Shown: positions 19,757 to 31,425 of the stretch, piece after piece
How positions within the stretch are numbered: position 1 is the stretch's first letter
How the letters are laid out: the number at the start of each line of letters is the position of its first letter
Assembly (NCBI RefSeq): GCF_040954835.1
Contig: NW_027167687.1
Coordinates: forward strand, 1-64,000
Direction: 5' to 3'
DNA length: 64,000 nucleotides
Origin: Lepisosteus oculatus
Lineage: Eukaryota; Chordata; Actinopteri; Semionotiformes; Lepisosteidae
Notes under the pieces: model-generated
Database searches by the model: none
Told to the model about the DNA's origin: nothing
Seen by the model: only the letters and a program-made list of their open reading frames with translations
Made by a program: the position numbers and the translations under genes

Positions 19757-21821
19757 TCGTCGATTTTACGGTTGCAATTCGACGTTGATTATACGTCGAG
19801 GCGACGTATATATACGTATAGCCGTATTTTCGGCGTGAATATACGTATATTCGACGAATCAATGCCCACAGCTTGGCATACAAGGGTTTTGCGGAGGGGT
19901 CTTGCCACCTGCCTGAAAAAAAAAACAGTAAAATGTTTGAGTGCCTATAGAGTTTCTATTTTTATTTTCTTGAGAAAAGTTGATACCATTTCCTGGAAAC
20001 CCCGTCCCCCATCAGTGCGCGGTGCCCGGGGAAAAATCTGTAGGGGGGCGTCTGATATTCTGAGCGGGGGTGATATTTCGGTTGAAACGGAGCTGTACGG
20101 TGCAGCTACCCAAATGAAATCTCGCAGCTATGCCATTAATTAGTGCTTTATGATAGAAGATATCGACTAGCAATCTGGTATTTGCGATGAAGTTCAGTTT
20201 CACATTTTTCGTCACTCTCACTGGAGAGTATTGCCTGGAGCGAAAAGTACCATAAGCGTTCATTTTTGCAGCTACATGGACGTTCTGAATTGTTAAGAAA
20301 AAATGTTGTAAAACCAACAGAAAGCACAGACTGCTATAACTAGTCCTAGTTATATAACGATTTTAAGTATAATGATAAACTACTGCAAGGAATCGGTCCA
20401 CCTGAGCAAACAGGATCGTAATGTTGACACTCAATAACGACACTGATATGTGCAGCTCCTGGACGGATAGCCCTCCTGCCCATCAAACAGACTGAGTGAC
20501 TGTTCGTGTCATTTAGTGTTGTCTGACCATTGACAAAGTACAACTATTTTTTAGGGCGCAAATTAAGTTAGGTAAATCTTTTTGCCCAAAACTGAAGGGG
20601 CAACATTCCCCCCTCCCCCCGTGATGCCAGGCCTGTCCCCATCCTATTCCATAATGTCATTATATATAATACCATACAACAGTGACCGATCCTTACTAAC
20701 TACATGCGTTAAAATTGCACATCAGCTCATAGCAGGGGGCACATAGCCGCGATGTATTATCAATGTTATATTTCAACCATAATATCGACAACATTAATAA
20801 ACGCATACGTTGAGAAAATATCGAACCCAGCATATTTTCCGGTTATATACCACAATGCATTGCTAGTATTCGTTGGTCACAATTTTGGACACGTTTTTCA
20901 AACGTAGAAGTATATCCGCAAATATCTCAGCAATCCTCTTTTGACGAGTAAGTATGAACAATAATAATACTATCTGAATACATACAGATCTTTCTTAATA
21001 TTATTTTGATAAAAATAGTACGTGAATAAGCAAAAAATGGCACATAAAATAGTGTGAATGGGGAAGATGACACAAAATTGTTTTGCCGTTTCTCTATTCT
21101 TATTCTATGTTGTACTTTCAAACTTTGGGTACTCTTTAATTAGGACAGACTTTATTGCTCAACTGCTATGATGCAAGCCAAATTTTATACATTTATTTCA
21201 GTTTTGAGCTTAGTAAACCGTTCACTTTTTAGATTATACTAAAGAAGATAATCATCATTTATTTGGGAAGTAATATTATACAATTTTCTCCTAGCTGCGG
21301 TGCTGAAGTCCCACCCTACATCAACAGAAAAAGAAATAAAGGAGCATGCAATGTGTTACTTGAAGAATGCATATGAAAGACGGGGGGCCAGGAGATCTGG
21401 ACACTGAAAATAATAGGTTTTTGGTTCTAACTGTTAGGACAATTAGACAGGGTTTGCAAATAGTGGACAAAAATCGTCTTAACTTCCATTGTAATATTTT
21501 TTTTCTTGGAAATATAGAAGTTGTACATTTTAAAATGTATATTTGAATCAAAATGTGGTTTTGAGTTAGTGTGTTAATGTAATTAGTTTTGTGTTTGTCA
21601 TTACTATACTGTATATTGCCATGTTACCAGAATTTGTAGCTGAAGTTTAAGACTAGTTGTGTTTTTTATGATTATTGCCCATATGTTGATTGTTGATTGA
21701 TTGTATACAATGTATAATTTGAAATACATATGTTTCAGGTGTGAATGTGTATTTTCAGAATACATTTCTAAACCTAATCATTGGCTTGGTTTACTTGTTT
21801 CTACGCCTATAAAATCTATCT
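19757..21821. other. AT-rich insertion, no gene recognised
   Basis: The first 110 bases repeat the motif TATACGT on both strands. The rest is AT-rich with short frames only and none has a recognisable domain. Together with the palindrome and the 25-bp satellite it appears to be one inserted block. Confidence 0.5.
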
Positions 21822-22232
21822 TTGATGTATAATAGACCTCTACCCATATACGTATAATAGACCTTTAATGTTATCCGTATAACAGACCTCTACCCATATA
21901 CGTATAATAGACCTCTAAAGTTATACGTATAATAGACCTCTAAAGGTATACGTATAATAGACCTCTAACCATATACGTATAATAGTCCTCTAAAGTTATC
22001 CGTATAATAGACCTCTAAAGTTATCCGGAACTCCAACCATATATGTATAATAGTCCTCTAAATTTATCCGTATAATAGAACTCCAACCATTTATGTATAA
22101 TGAACGTCTAAACATAGACGTATAATTGACGTATAACTTTAGACGTATATTAGAATTTCATTCTAGACGAATTGTAGACCACATTTAGACGTCTAAGGTA
22201 TGCGTTTAATAGACGTATATTATACGTCTTTT
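21822..22232. repeat. 25-bp tandem repeat array
   Basis: About 15 copies of a 25-bp unit close to GTATAATAGACCTCTAAAGT plus TATCC, regular on the left and decaying to the right into TAGACGTATA-type motifs. The array ends about 15 bp before the Polinton-like coding fragment. Confidence 0.9.
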
Positions 22233-22244
22233 GCCCACTGGGAC

Positions 22245-22733
22245 TACTGAATGGCGTAGACCTGAAAATAAAACTCACGCGCAACAGAGATGCTTTCTGC
22301 TTAATGAACAACATCGGAGAACACAAACTGAGCGTACTCTCTGCATCTTTGTTTGTGAACGCCGAAGCACTCCTGACGGTCGCACCACTAAATACCTAAA
22401 TACCCCATAGACCGCGTACAGATGAAAGTCTTCAGCCTGCCTGCAGGGAGCCATGTGTGTAACCAAGAAAACCTCTTTCTCGGACAGTTACCCAAAGTGG
22501 TAATTTTGGGGTTTGTGGACAAAGCGGCATTCAGCGGCAGTTTTACACAAAACCCCTTCAAATTTAAACACTACAACATTAACTTTCTGGCTCTCTACAC
22601 GGACGGTGAACAAATCCCGACTAAACCGCTTCAACCGCTTCAACCAGACTTCCAGAATGGACATTGCGTCGGTGAATATTTTAATCTGGTGGAAACATCC
22701 GGGAAGCCTCTGAAAGTCTTTTTTTGTGTGTAA
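22245..22733 (+). pseudogene. Polinton/Maverick-type protein fragment (F54H12.2-like)
   Basis: In two frames the translation follows a protein family that is abundant in fish and nematode Polintons. Upstream are NGVDLKIKLTRNRDAFC and LSVLSASLFV; after a gap and frame change come YPIDRVQMKVFSLPAGSH, LFLGQLPKVVILGFVDK, NPFKFKHYNINFLALYTDG and a final EYFNLVETSGK. The family is a virus-like Polinton product, probably a virion component. The copy is short, has an internal deletion and a frame change, and stops where the 5' flank of tRNA-Ser begins (match to 38880-39010). No Polinton polymerase or integrase is in the window. Confidence 0.72.
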
Positions 22734-22939
22734 CAAAGTTGCATTTTCATGTCCGGACGGGGAGACTTTATCATTCCGACATGAAGCCACCCTTAAGTCC
22801 TCTGAGGCGTGTCTGTCTGCAAGGCTTGTATTTTGGAAATGTTTTTTTGAAACGGAGAACGACTTTGAAATAGGCTTCCGCCGGCGCCTCGCGATCCAGG
22901 TAAGATTGTAGCAAGAACGCAGCGGTGGCGGGGTTTGCT

Positions 22940-23021
22940 GTAGTCGTGGCCGAGTGCTTAAGGCGATGGACTAGAAATCTATTGGGGTCTCCCCGCGCAG
23001 GTTCGAATCCTGCCGACTACG
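22940..23021 (+). tRNA. tRNA-Ser (AGA)
   Basis: An 82-nt class II tRNA with a long variable arm (TTGGGGTCTCCCCGC), anticodon AGA, acceptor GTAGTCG/CGACTAC and T-arm GGTTCGAATCC. Its 3' end is complementary to the first 13 nt of the retroviral primer-binding site at 56719. Confidence 0.93.
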
Positions 23022-23234
23022 TTGTCCACCTCCTGTCGTTGTGTTCTGGCGCAAGCAAAGAAGCGCACCTCTTTGCTGTTCCTGGTGGTTTTAAAACGCC
23101 AAATCGCTTGTACCCGCTGCCTTGGAAATAAATTCTTCAGCGTCTGCAAATGGCATTTTGCAGCTGGAAGCAGATGTCGACGCGTTTTGCACAGAGCACC
23201 AAAAAAGCGTCTTTTTTGAAGGTCCAGGCACTGA

Positions 23235-23305
23235 GCATTGGTGATTTAGTGGTAGAATTCTCGCCTGCCACGCGGGAGGCTCGGGTTCGATTCCCGGCCA
23301 ATGCA
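23235..23305 (+). tRNA. tRNA-Gly (GCC)
   Basis: A clean 71-nt tRNA with anticodon GCC, acceptor GCATTGG/CCAATGC and T-arm GGTTCGATTCC. Confidence 0.94.
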
Positions 23306-23354
23306 GTAGCTTTTGCAGCGAGCGGCTCCATCACTTGCATCCCCTTGCAACTTG

Positions 23355-23530
23355 CAACTGAAAACCCACTGAAGCTAAGCAGGTGTGAGCCAGGTCAGTA
23401 CCCGGATGAGGGTGAGCTACAGGGAAAAACAAAGCTTCCAGCTGGAAGCGGTGTTAATGGTGCCGGCGGGGGGGCATTCACCCTGAGGTCTGTGCGGGTC
23501 CCAATTCCCCAGCATAGTGACAGAGAAATA
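23355..23530 (+). mobile_element. SINE with 5S rRNA-derived head (SINE3-like), 5' part
   Basis: The segment contains GAAGCTAAGCAGGTGTGAGC and GGTCAGTACCCGGATGAG, which correspond to the internal promoter region of 5S rRNA, followed by a central body (CAGCTGGAAGCGGTGTTAATGG, here split for length) and the start of the AGTGACAG region. It lacks the 5' end of the 5S head. It breaks off at about 23530. Confidence 0.75.
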
Positions 23531-23822
23531 AACATATTTTGGCAACTTTGGTCACCCCCATTTAACTTCTGGGGCAGGAAAAGCACACTTTTCAAAACTT
23601 GTTTTTCAGCTCGAAATAAACGTATTTTTTCAAACCTTGGAATCCCAATGTAGCTGCCTGGCTCATTAGAGCCCACTGAGTCAGCCCTTAACCCCACTGT
23701 GCAGAAGCTGTCAAAACGGGTTTTTCAGCAGAAATAAACACGTTTGGGCAACTTTGGTCACCCCCATTTAACTTCTGGGGCAGGAAAAGCACACTTTTCA
23801 AAACGTGTTTTTCAGCTCGCTG
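23531..23822. repeat. two copies of an about 205-bp repeat
   Basis: The string GGCAACTTTGGTCACCCCC and its neighbours occur at about 23540 and 23746, and both copies continue through CAGGAAAAGCACACTTTTC. The repeat lies between the two SINE pieces. No coding sense is seen. Confidence 0.75.
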
Positions 23823-23824
23823 TG

Positions 23825-23890
23825 ACCTCTGTTTTACATCTCATCCAAAAGACAGCGCCCTTTTACAACACAGCGTCTCTGTCACTATCA
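23825..23890 (-). mobile_element. SINE 3' body fragment, inverted
   Basis: Read on the minus strand, it gives ATAGTGACAGAGACGCTG, then GGCGCTGTCTTTTGGATGAG and ATGTAAAACAGAGG, the part of the same SINE that should follow 23530. Its orientation is opposite to that of the 5' part. Confidence 0.65.
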
Positions 23891-23894
23891 TAAG

Positions 23895-25436
23895 TGACTG
23901 CCATCATAAGAATATGAGTCCAATATTTTAGAATATAGTCGGAATGACTTCTAACCTTACCTGTGGTGTCTTTAATCCCTATTGCTCAATGCATGGTGTA
24001 CGTACTGCATAGATGTGTCTTGAGAATGAGGAATGGGCCCCTGAGACCGTCATTTACCTGTTTCACAAATGATCGTATTTTACTAGAGATTCTGTTTGGG
24101 ATTCAGATGTGCATTCGGACAGCAATCCCTTTCAAGAAATGATACGTACTGGATGAGGTCAAAGGTGCTGGAACACTGTATTTAGGATGTGTTTGCAGTG
24201 ATTGTGTGTCTCCTGCTTCATCGCAGTGATATATAGATGTGCTCCTGTAATTTATTGGTACATGCCCAGGGCAGTAAGCAGTCTGAGGATTTATTTCCAG
24301 ACGGCATAGAGCAGTGAAGCAGTGAAGTAGTGCAACACACTGGATCATTATATTATTAGAATCTATTCTACTTAAATTATTACATTATACACAATTTGAG
24401 TTCATTTTAAAAAGTAAAAGGTAATGAAAGGAATGCATTTTCATAAGAAAGATAATACCGATATGCATGTGATAATCTTCCTTATATCATGTAGTGCGTC
24501 AGTTGGACACTTTGTGGGCTTGAAATACAAAGCAAATCATGTTCTATGGTACAAGTTAAATACAAAACGTAAGCTTTTATTTTAATTAGATTTGTTTATA
24601 AAGCATAAGCAATCATTTATTACATTAATATATGTGAAAATGACATTTTAGCATCATAATATTACATAAAGGTCTCTAGCTTCAACACAGTGATATATAT
24701 ATATATATGCTCAGTGATTTATTGGTACATGCCCAGGTCAATAATCAGAATGCAGACGGGCTACAGGTAGTGTTGTGAAATACTTCAACACACTGGATCG
24801 CAGATTTAGACCCCCTGCACTCTTACTCCTTAAAAACCAAAGAAATGAAGATATGTAGCAATCACATTGTAACAGGGGTGACAGTGACTTAATGCTTATA
24901 CTAGTGGACTTTTGGTACCTTTAGGGTACGGTGTTCCCTGAAGGGCTCTCAAACCCCGCATTTCAGATGCCTAGCTGTATCACTGATGTGTTGCACCTCA
25001 GAATCACTTTTAACCTTACCTCTGGTATCTTTAATCCCTATTGCTCAACGCATGGTGAAAGTATTGCATAATTGTGTCTGAAAATGAGCAATGGGCACCT
25101 GAGAGACTCATTTGCCTGTTTCACAAATGATCATATTTGACTAGAGATTCTGTTTGGGATTCAGTTGTGCATTCTGACAGCAATCCCTTTCAAAAAACGA
25201 TACATTCTGGATGAGGTCAAAGGTGCAGGAACACTGTATGTGTTTGCACTTATTCTGTGTCTCTAGCTTCAACACAGTGATATATATATATATATGCTCA
25301 GTGATTTTTTGGTACATGCCCAGGGCAATAATCATTATGAGGATTTATTTCCAGATGTGCTAGGGGTAGTGTTGTGAAATACTTCAACACACTGGATCGC
25401 AGGTTTAGACCCCCTGCACTCTTACTCCTTAAAAAC
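23895..25436. repeat. duplicon D, copy 1
   Basis: This 1.5-kb stretch has close copies at about 44180-45490 (long) and 35465-35950 (short). Inside it, the first part (23895-24420) and the last part (24990-25436) are themselves diverged tandem relatives that share TTAATCCCTATTGCTCAA and CAACACACTGGATC. It includes a short (TA)n run. I see no gene in it; the repeat class is unknown. Confidence 0.85.
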
Positions 25437-26875
25437 CTGAAGCGTCTGGCGTCTCGCCGACGTCGAACACCCCCCTCAGGCTGTACTCGTACTCGGCTAA
25501 CTGCTGTGGAACCCTGTGTGAGAAGCCGTTGGCCACGGTGACGGCTGGCGACCCACGGACGCCCCACTATCGGCCGGCTCCAGCCCCAGCTGGTCCTCTA
25601 GAGCCTCCCCACACGGCTCCTCCTCCCGGGCCTGGTAGGGGGCCAGCCGGTCTTGGTGCAGGACCACCACTCTCCCCCGTGTTCGCAACCGGACACGGTA
25701 GCAGACCTCGCCCACCACCCAGAGTACCTCAGCGGGCCCCTCCCACGACGGCGCCAGCTTAGGGCTGAGGCATTTGCGGCGGCGCGGGTTGTACACCCAA
25801 ACCGAGTCCCCGGGCTGGAAGGCAGGCCCCCTGCAGCGCAGGTCGTAGTGCCGCTTCTGCCGGACCCCCGCCTGTGTCAGGTGGGTCCGTGCAAAGCTGT
25901 GCACCTGCTGCATCCGCTGCCGCAGGTCCCATTCGTAGTCCGGTCCAGCCAGCGGTGCCGACCCGTCTCCGGGCGACGGGCCGAAGACCAGGTCCACCGG
26001 GGTTCACATTTCCCGGCCCAGCATGAGTGAGGCTGGGGTGCACCCGGTGGATTCCTGGACCACGGTCCTATACGCCCAGAGTGCAAGGGGGAGGTGGCGG
26101 TCCCAGTCCCGTTGGTGCCGGGACACCAGGGTGGCCAGCTGGGTGGTGAGCGTACGATTAAACCGCGCCACCAACCCGTTGCTCTGGGGATGCAGAGGTG
26201 TGGTCCGCGTCTTAGTGATCCCCAGGCACTGGCACACTCTGGCGAAGACCTGGGACTCGAAGTTACGCCCCTAGTCACTATGTAACTCCTCCGGCACCCC
26301 CAGCCTGGCAAACATCCCCTCCAGCAGTGCATCGGCCACCGTGGGGGCACTCTGGTCCGGGAGGGCGTAGGCCTCCGGCCACTTCATAAAATAATCCATG
26401 GCCACCAAGACGTAGAGGTTCCCGGCCTCGGTGCGCAGAAACGGGCCCAAAACGTCCACCCCCACCCGCTCCATAGGAGCCCCCACCTGGTGTTGTTGGA
26501 GGGGGGCCCGAGAGCGCTCGGGGGGACCCTTCTGCGCCACGCACACTGCATACGTTCGGCAGTACCACTCCACGTCCCGGTGGCAAAGACCCCAATAAAA
26601 ATGGCCTCGGAGGCGCTACAGGGTTTTTTTACCGCCAAAGTGCCCCACGCCCGGCTGGCCATGCACTGCTCGGAGCACCGCCCCGCGGAGCGACCAAGGC
26701 ACCATCAGCTGCCACCGTACCTCGCCACTGGAGGGTACCCGGCACCCCCGGCGCAGCACCCCGTCCTTTACCTCCAAGGCCTCCCACAGGGCGCAGGGGG
26801 CCTTGACGGACTTTGGGTGTGGGGCGAGCTTCTCTCGCGTAGACCGCACTCCGGCTACCACTCCTAGCATGCCCA
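25437..26875 (-). pseudogene. Ty3/gypsy integrase fragment
   Basis: On the minus strand, in shifting frames, integrase is read in order: remains of the HHCC zinc domain (HGQPGVGHFGG, then CVAQKGPP), the catalytic core beginning VGVDVLGPF and YVLVAMDYFMKWPEAYALPD, a HPQSNGLVARFNRTL block holding the region of the third acidic residue (here A for the usual E), and a C-terminal domain with FQPGDSVWVYNPRRRKC. The wording is that of fish gypsy elements. The RT is absent on the 5' side. Stops and shifts, and the E-to-A change, show it is inactive. Confidence 0.85.
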
Positions 26876-28184
26876 GCGGTACTACGAGCGCCTAGGGGCG
26901 CTTCCTCCTCACCACCAGGCGAGGGCGTTACAATACATAGAATATGCATGTAAAACGAACAGATCTTATCGAGAGGGTTATCAGAATACAAAAGGTATAT
27001 ATTCAGTCAGTTACAAAGTGTTACACATATCAAGAGGACATACATTCAGTATATCATTCATTTAGACCATTTCATAAATGAACCTGGTAATAACTTCTAC
27101 ATTAGATACTGAAAACAAGTACATAACTCTTAGGAATTAAATTGATATCAACTGGTTGGGATAACAATTGAATTCGCGAGCAGTAATGCAGTGAAGTTGA
27201 ATACTCATCCAATCTCTGGGGATTCAGATCTCCTGCGGGCACAAAGAAACAGTTGCAGGCTTGTTGCTGTCCAATCCGTGCTCTCTGTCTAGGTGCCAGG
27301 CTGTGCTGTGCGGGTTGTGACGGTGCGCTGCTGATGCTCACTGACCGGCTAGTTAGTGTTGGCTTTAACTAGCAAAGTTTGTGCACAGGAGAAAAGATGA
27401 CTGTGGGTCCCAGCAAGTCAAGAAGAAGACCGGTTCGTTCCTGATGAAGAGCTAGTTCTGAATAGTGATTCAACTGTCCACAGTTCCGACCTGTTCACGA
27501 GGCCTGCTGCTGGTGCTAACCTCGGGTGGATCCTCTGGTTACTCTCTGGCAACCTCCGCTTTAGACTCTTAGAACAAAGGAAAGTTCTGGCACTCGGACA
27601 CACTGGCCGTTCCGTGGTTGTCCGGGCTGAGTCTCAGGATGGTCAGGAGGCGCGCTGTGAGAATGTCCTGCCCTTGGGAGCCTTCTGCTCCTGGGCTGTC
27701 CTGCCCTGGAATTCTCCTTTGAATTCCCTTTAGAAAACTCCACAGAAATCTCTACTGAATTCCCACTGAATCTCTCAGGCTCTCTGTGTTGCCTGTTTTT
27801 ACCTGGAGGAACTTCAGCTCGTTGATTGGCTGAAAGTTCCATGGGCATCAGAGTCCCACGTGGGTTACTCGGCCCTACCAGTCCCTGATTGGTTGATCAA
27901 GGTGAGATATGAGTCACTTACTCCTGACACTTAGGAATGCAGTCCAGATGTCCATCTGGCACTCCCTAGACAGATAGGCGCCAATGGATGACCATTGATC
28001 ATGATAGCCAGGCTTAGCTAAGTGCATCCCCCTTTGGGAGCTGTCCCTTATCAAGGGAAACCTTAAATCAGCCTGCATGAATAGTTTCTCTGTGGCTGCA
28101 CCACAGAGATGAACAGAGAGATGAGGCCTAATTTGGGAAAGCTCAGAAACACTTAATTCTTTCTTATTAATAAGCCTCGCCGCT
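26876..28184 (-). other. insertion of unknown class, possible gypsy LTR
   Basis: This block interrupts the tRNA-Ser/U4-like duplicon at 28184/28185, where a match to 38400-38450 begins. On the minus strand it begins TGTAGCGGCGAGG and runs toward the gypsy fragment. It has no coding sense. It could be the 5' LTR of the gypsy element next to it, but no second copy is present to prove it. Confidence 0.35.
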
Positions 28185-28637
28185 ACACCGCCCAAAGCAC
28201 TTCTAAAACAGGAGATTCGCGTTTGGGAAAACAGGTCTACGGGTCTGAAACCTGCTCCACGGAAAACAGCTCTGTTGCGCTTTTGATCAAAGGGAGATTC
28301 GCTGTTCTTACTTTTTGATGACATAACACCCAAAGGGGCTTCTTTGGAGCTGGATTCCAACCAGCATCCTTAAGTTTCTTGGCAGTATCCTTTACAGTCC
28401 TCTGTTCGGTCGACAAGGGACTGAAGGGGGCAGCTTTCCTCACACATACAGTGCAATGTACTGTAGTGTTCCCCTTAATTGAATTCGCAGTTCTGCATCA
28501 AACCTCTAACTCGTTTCCTTAGCTTGGATTTAAGCCACGAAGCAGGCTTCTACTGTATAAACGTCTAGAGGAATCACAAACTATTTGAGAGGCCACCATC
28601 CCAGGGGGAACTGACAAGTCTATCCCTAAACACCTAG

Positions 28638-28692
28638 CGCAGTCTCTCGAGAGACCGTCAAAAATCGCTTTCTCCGTTTGCGTTGCAAGTAA
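28638..28692 (-). ncRNA. U4-like snRNA 3' domain (copy 1)
   Basis: On the minus strand: ACTTGCAACGC, a short stem, the Sm-like site GATTTTTG, then the hairpin ending CTCTCGAGAG, as in the 3' half of U4 (ACTTGCAA..., AATTTTTGA, CAGTCTC...GAGACTG). A sequence close to the snRNA 3' box (GTTTAGGGATAGA, 28631-28619) follows. The U6-pairing 5' half of U4 is not present upstream. One mismatch in the terminal hairpin (GGTCTC for AGTCTC). Confidence 0.6.
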
Positions 28693-28882
28693 GTGAAAAC
28701 GCGGTCTCAACCCAGAGCCACTTGGCAGCAGCGGCACGTAAATACCGTTACTGTTACTGCTCGATACCGACGTTAGCCTACTATACCATGTTCAGCCACC
28801 GCTAGAAAATGCACGGCTCTAGAACCGGAGCAAATGACAGGAGGGCCAACGCCGAACGGGCACACGTGTCAGACATGGAGCG

Positions 28883-28964
28883 CGACGAGGATGGGATTCG
28901 AACCCATGCGTGCAGAGCACAACGGATTAGCAGTCCATCGCCTTAACCACTCGGCCACCTCGTC
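28883..28964 (-). tRNA. tRNA-Ser (GCT)
   Basis: A clean 82-nt class II tRNA with anticodon GCT, acceptor GACGAGG/CCTCGTC and T-arm GGTTCGAATCC. It is the best of the three Ser(GCT) copies in the window. Confidence 0.94.
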
Positions 28965-29100
28965 GAGGGATCTGGGCTGTCCGGACATGGGTTGGCGCGC
29001 TCCAGATGATCTTTTTCTTTTTTTTCCCTCGTACTCGAGGGTCATTTTCCTGTTCCACGTGCGATTTCAACATTTTCCTTGGGAGATGCCAAGCCAGGAA

Positions 29101-31406
29101 TTAATTCTCCAGGACCTTAATTCTCTTCTCTTGCAGCCTGAGATCATGTCCTTCTTTTGGCTCCCTCCAGTTCTGATAAAAAATCTCATTCTTAGATTTG
29201 TTAATTTTTGCAGAGAAAGCCAAAGAGAAACGCTCACAACACTGCAGAGCTCTGCTAATTGAGGTACTGTCAGAGAGGAGCAGGGTGACGTCATCCATGT
29301 ATAGAGATGTCTTTACCTCTCCTCCCCCACTTCCAGGCACTGGTATCCCATTAATGGCCTGATCCTGGCGCAAGGCACAGGCTAAGGGCTCCGTAGCCAA
29401 AACGAATAACAAAGGGGATAATGGGCAGCCCTGCCTCACTACTGAACAGACTTCAAAGGGGTGTGATCTATTGCCATTAACCATTACTCTGCTGTTGCTA
29501 CCTGTGTACAGCAGGTTAATCCACTTTCTCATGATGGGGCCAAACTTCATGTGCTCAAGTACCGATGTTAAGTACTGCCGGTTTAGGCGGTCAAAGGCCT
29601 TTTCTAGGTCTACACCTAAAACGCACAGAGGGAGGGAGCGATCCTCTGAGTACAGACAGACATCCCTCAACAAGGCCAGGTTGTCGCTCATCAGGCGTCC
29701 TACTATCCCACAAGTCTGTTCTTTCCCTACCAGTGAGGCCACTACATTTTGTAGGCGCAGGAAAAGGGCTTTGGACAGGATCTTAGTGTCCACGCCTAAC
29801 AGGCTGAGGGGTCTCCAGTTCTTTATGTCATTCTTTGCTCCTTTCTTAAACAAGAGAGAGATAGTGCCTTCTCTTAAAGAGTCAGGCAGCAATTCTGTCT
29901 TATAGCTTTCCTCGAATAGGAGCAGTAGCGGATCCTGAAGCAGATCCCAAAAGGTGCAATAAAATTCTTTAGGGAGCCCGTCAGCACCCGGAGTTTTCCC
30001 CTTCTGTAAGCTCTCCATAGCCTGTCTCAGCTCTTCTACTGTCAAATCCCTCTCAAGTACTTCCCTATCTTCTTCACTCAAAACGTTTTCTAGCTTTGAG
30101 GTAAAAAAATGAATTTCTTCATCCTTTACCTCTGTAGAGCTGTACAGTCTTGAGTAGAAGGCCTCGGTGCAGGAGAGGATAGCACTCGGCTCTGTTCTCT
30201 CTCGTCCCTCCTCATCAACTACACTTTCCATGACAGACTTGGAGCCTACCACTTTCCTGAAAAAGAAGCGAGTACACTTCTCATTTTCTTCCAAGAACTG
30301 CACTCTGCTTCTTAACAGCACTCCTCGACTACTTTCTTGGCTATGCTCCGGATGTCCTTTTTTAAAAGGGTGATATCCTCGAGCACATCGAAGCCACTGT
30401 GCAGCATCGTGTAGAGACGCTGCAGCTGCCTCTGTTTCCTGGCTAGCACTCCTCTCCGTCTGGCAGCAGCCTTCCTTCCCTCAGCCATGAAAAAGGCCTT
30501 TGTCCTCATCTTCACCTCCTCCCACCACTCTCCTACTGACCCGTACAGACACTGCAAGGACAGCCACTGTGATAGTTTCTCCTTGTAGCGGGATACTACC
30601 CCCTCGTTCTCTAGCAGCTTTGTGTTGAGTTTCCAGAGGCCTGGGCCAAAGACAGTCCCGCCCTGGAGTTCCACTCTACACCCTAAAGCCTGATGATCTG
30701 AGAAGAAGACAGGCTGAAGAGTGACCCCAACAACTTTCACTCTCTCTGAGACAAAGCAATAGTCAATTCTGGAGCTGCTATTCCTCCCTGACCATGTATA
30801 TCCTGCTGTTGTGGGATATATACATCTATATGTGTCTGAGAGTTTAAAGTCTTGAACTAAGTTTTGCAGGGCCAGTGAGCTGGAATCCAATTTTATCGGA
30901 GAGCTAGACTGCCTGTCTGTGTGCTCTAAGATACAATTAAAATCCCCTCCCACTATCACGTCTGTGCTACTTAACAATAGGGGAGAGAGTGCCTTGAGTA
31001 GCTCCACCCTTCCTCCCACGTCAGTAGGACAATACACATTGATTAGCGGCAGGTTAACGGTCCCCCATTCCACATCCACACACAGCAACCTGCCATCTAT
31101 GACCCTCTGAATACTTTTCAATTTGAAAGCCCATCCTTTGAAAAGAATGGCCACGCCAGAGGCTCTGTTGTTATTGTCCCCTGACCAAACAGAAGGCCCT
31201 TTATCCCACCTATCTTCAAAGCTTTTATACCTCTCTTGATAGGCTAAAGCACACTCCTGCAACATCAACACATCTCCCTCTCTCTGCTGGAGGTAATCAA
31301 AGACACACTGGCATTTAACTCTGTCATTGATACCTCTGGTGTTAAGAGAAATTATGTTTAGAGCCATATTACATAAGAAAGTGGAACCAGTCTTTACAAA
31401 ACACAT
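29101..31406 (-). pseudogene. Tx1 ORF2: endonuclease and reverse transcriptase
   Basis: The first frame (31406-30312; likely start ATG at 31364, MALNIISLNTRGIND) is an apurinic-type endonuclease: LQECA, VGGDFNCILEHTDR, SRIDYCFVS and FFSDHQAL. A one-base shift at about 30312-30321 leads into the RT frame (30321-29101) with KGKTPGADGLPKEFY, LGVDLEKAFDR, RQGCPLSPLLF and a catalytic box YMDD where LINEs normally have YADD/FADD. The protein stops soon after the RT palm; the thumb and C-terminus are lost. It would nick DNA and prime reverse transcription in place, but the shift and truncation make it inactive. Confidence 0.88.
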
Positions 31407-31425
31407 TTCTCTTCGGTCTCACCTG

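Larger units (their letters stand above)
28185..29096. repeat. inverted copy of the tRNA-Ser(GCT)/U4-like block
   Basis: This is the reverse complement of about 37560-38455 and 41683-42600. It carries tRNA-Ser(GCT) and the U4-like 3' domain. It ends abruptly at 29097, where the decayed Tx1 LINE starts. Confidence 0.88.

Noticed and set aside
21822-22232. CRISPR array
   Set aside because: The 25-bp units are tandem without unique spacers, and the genome is eukaryotic.
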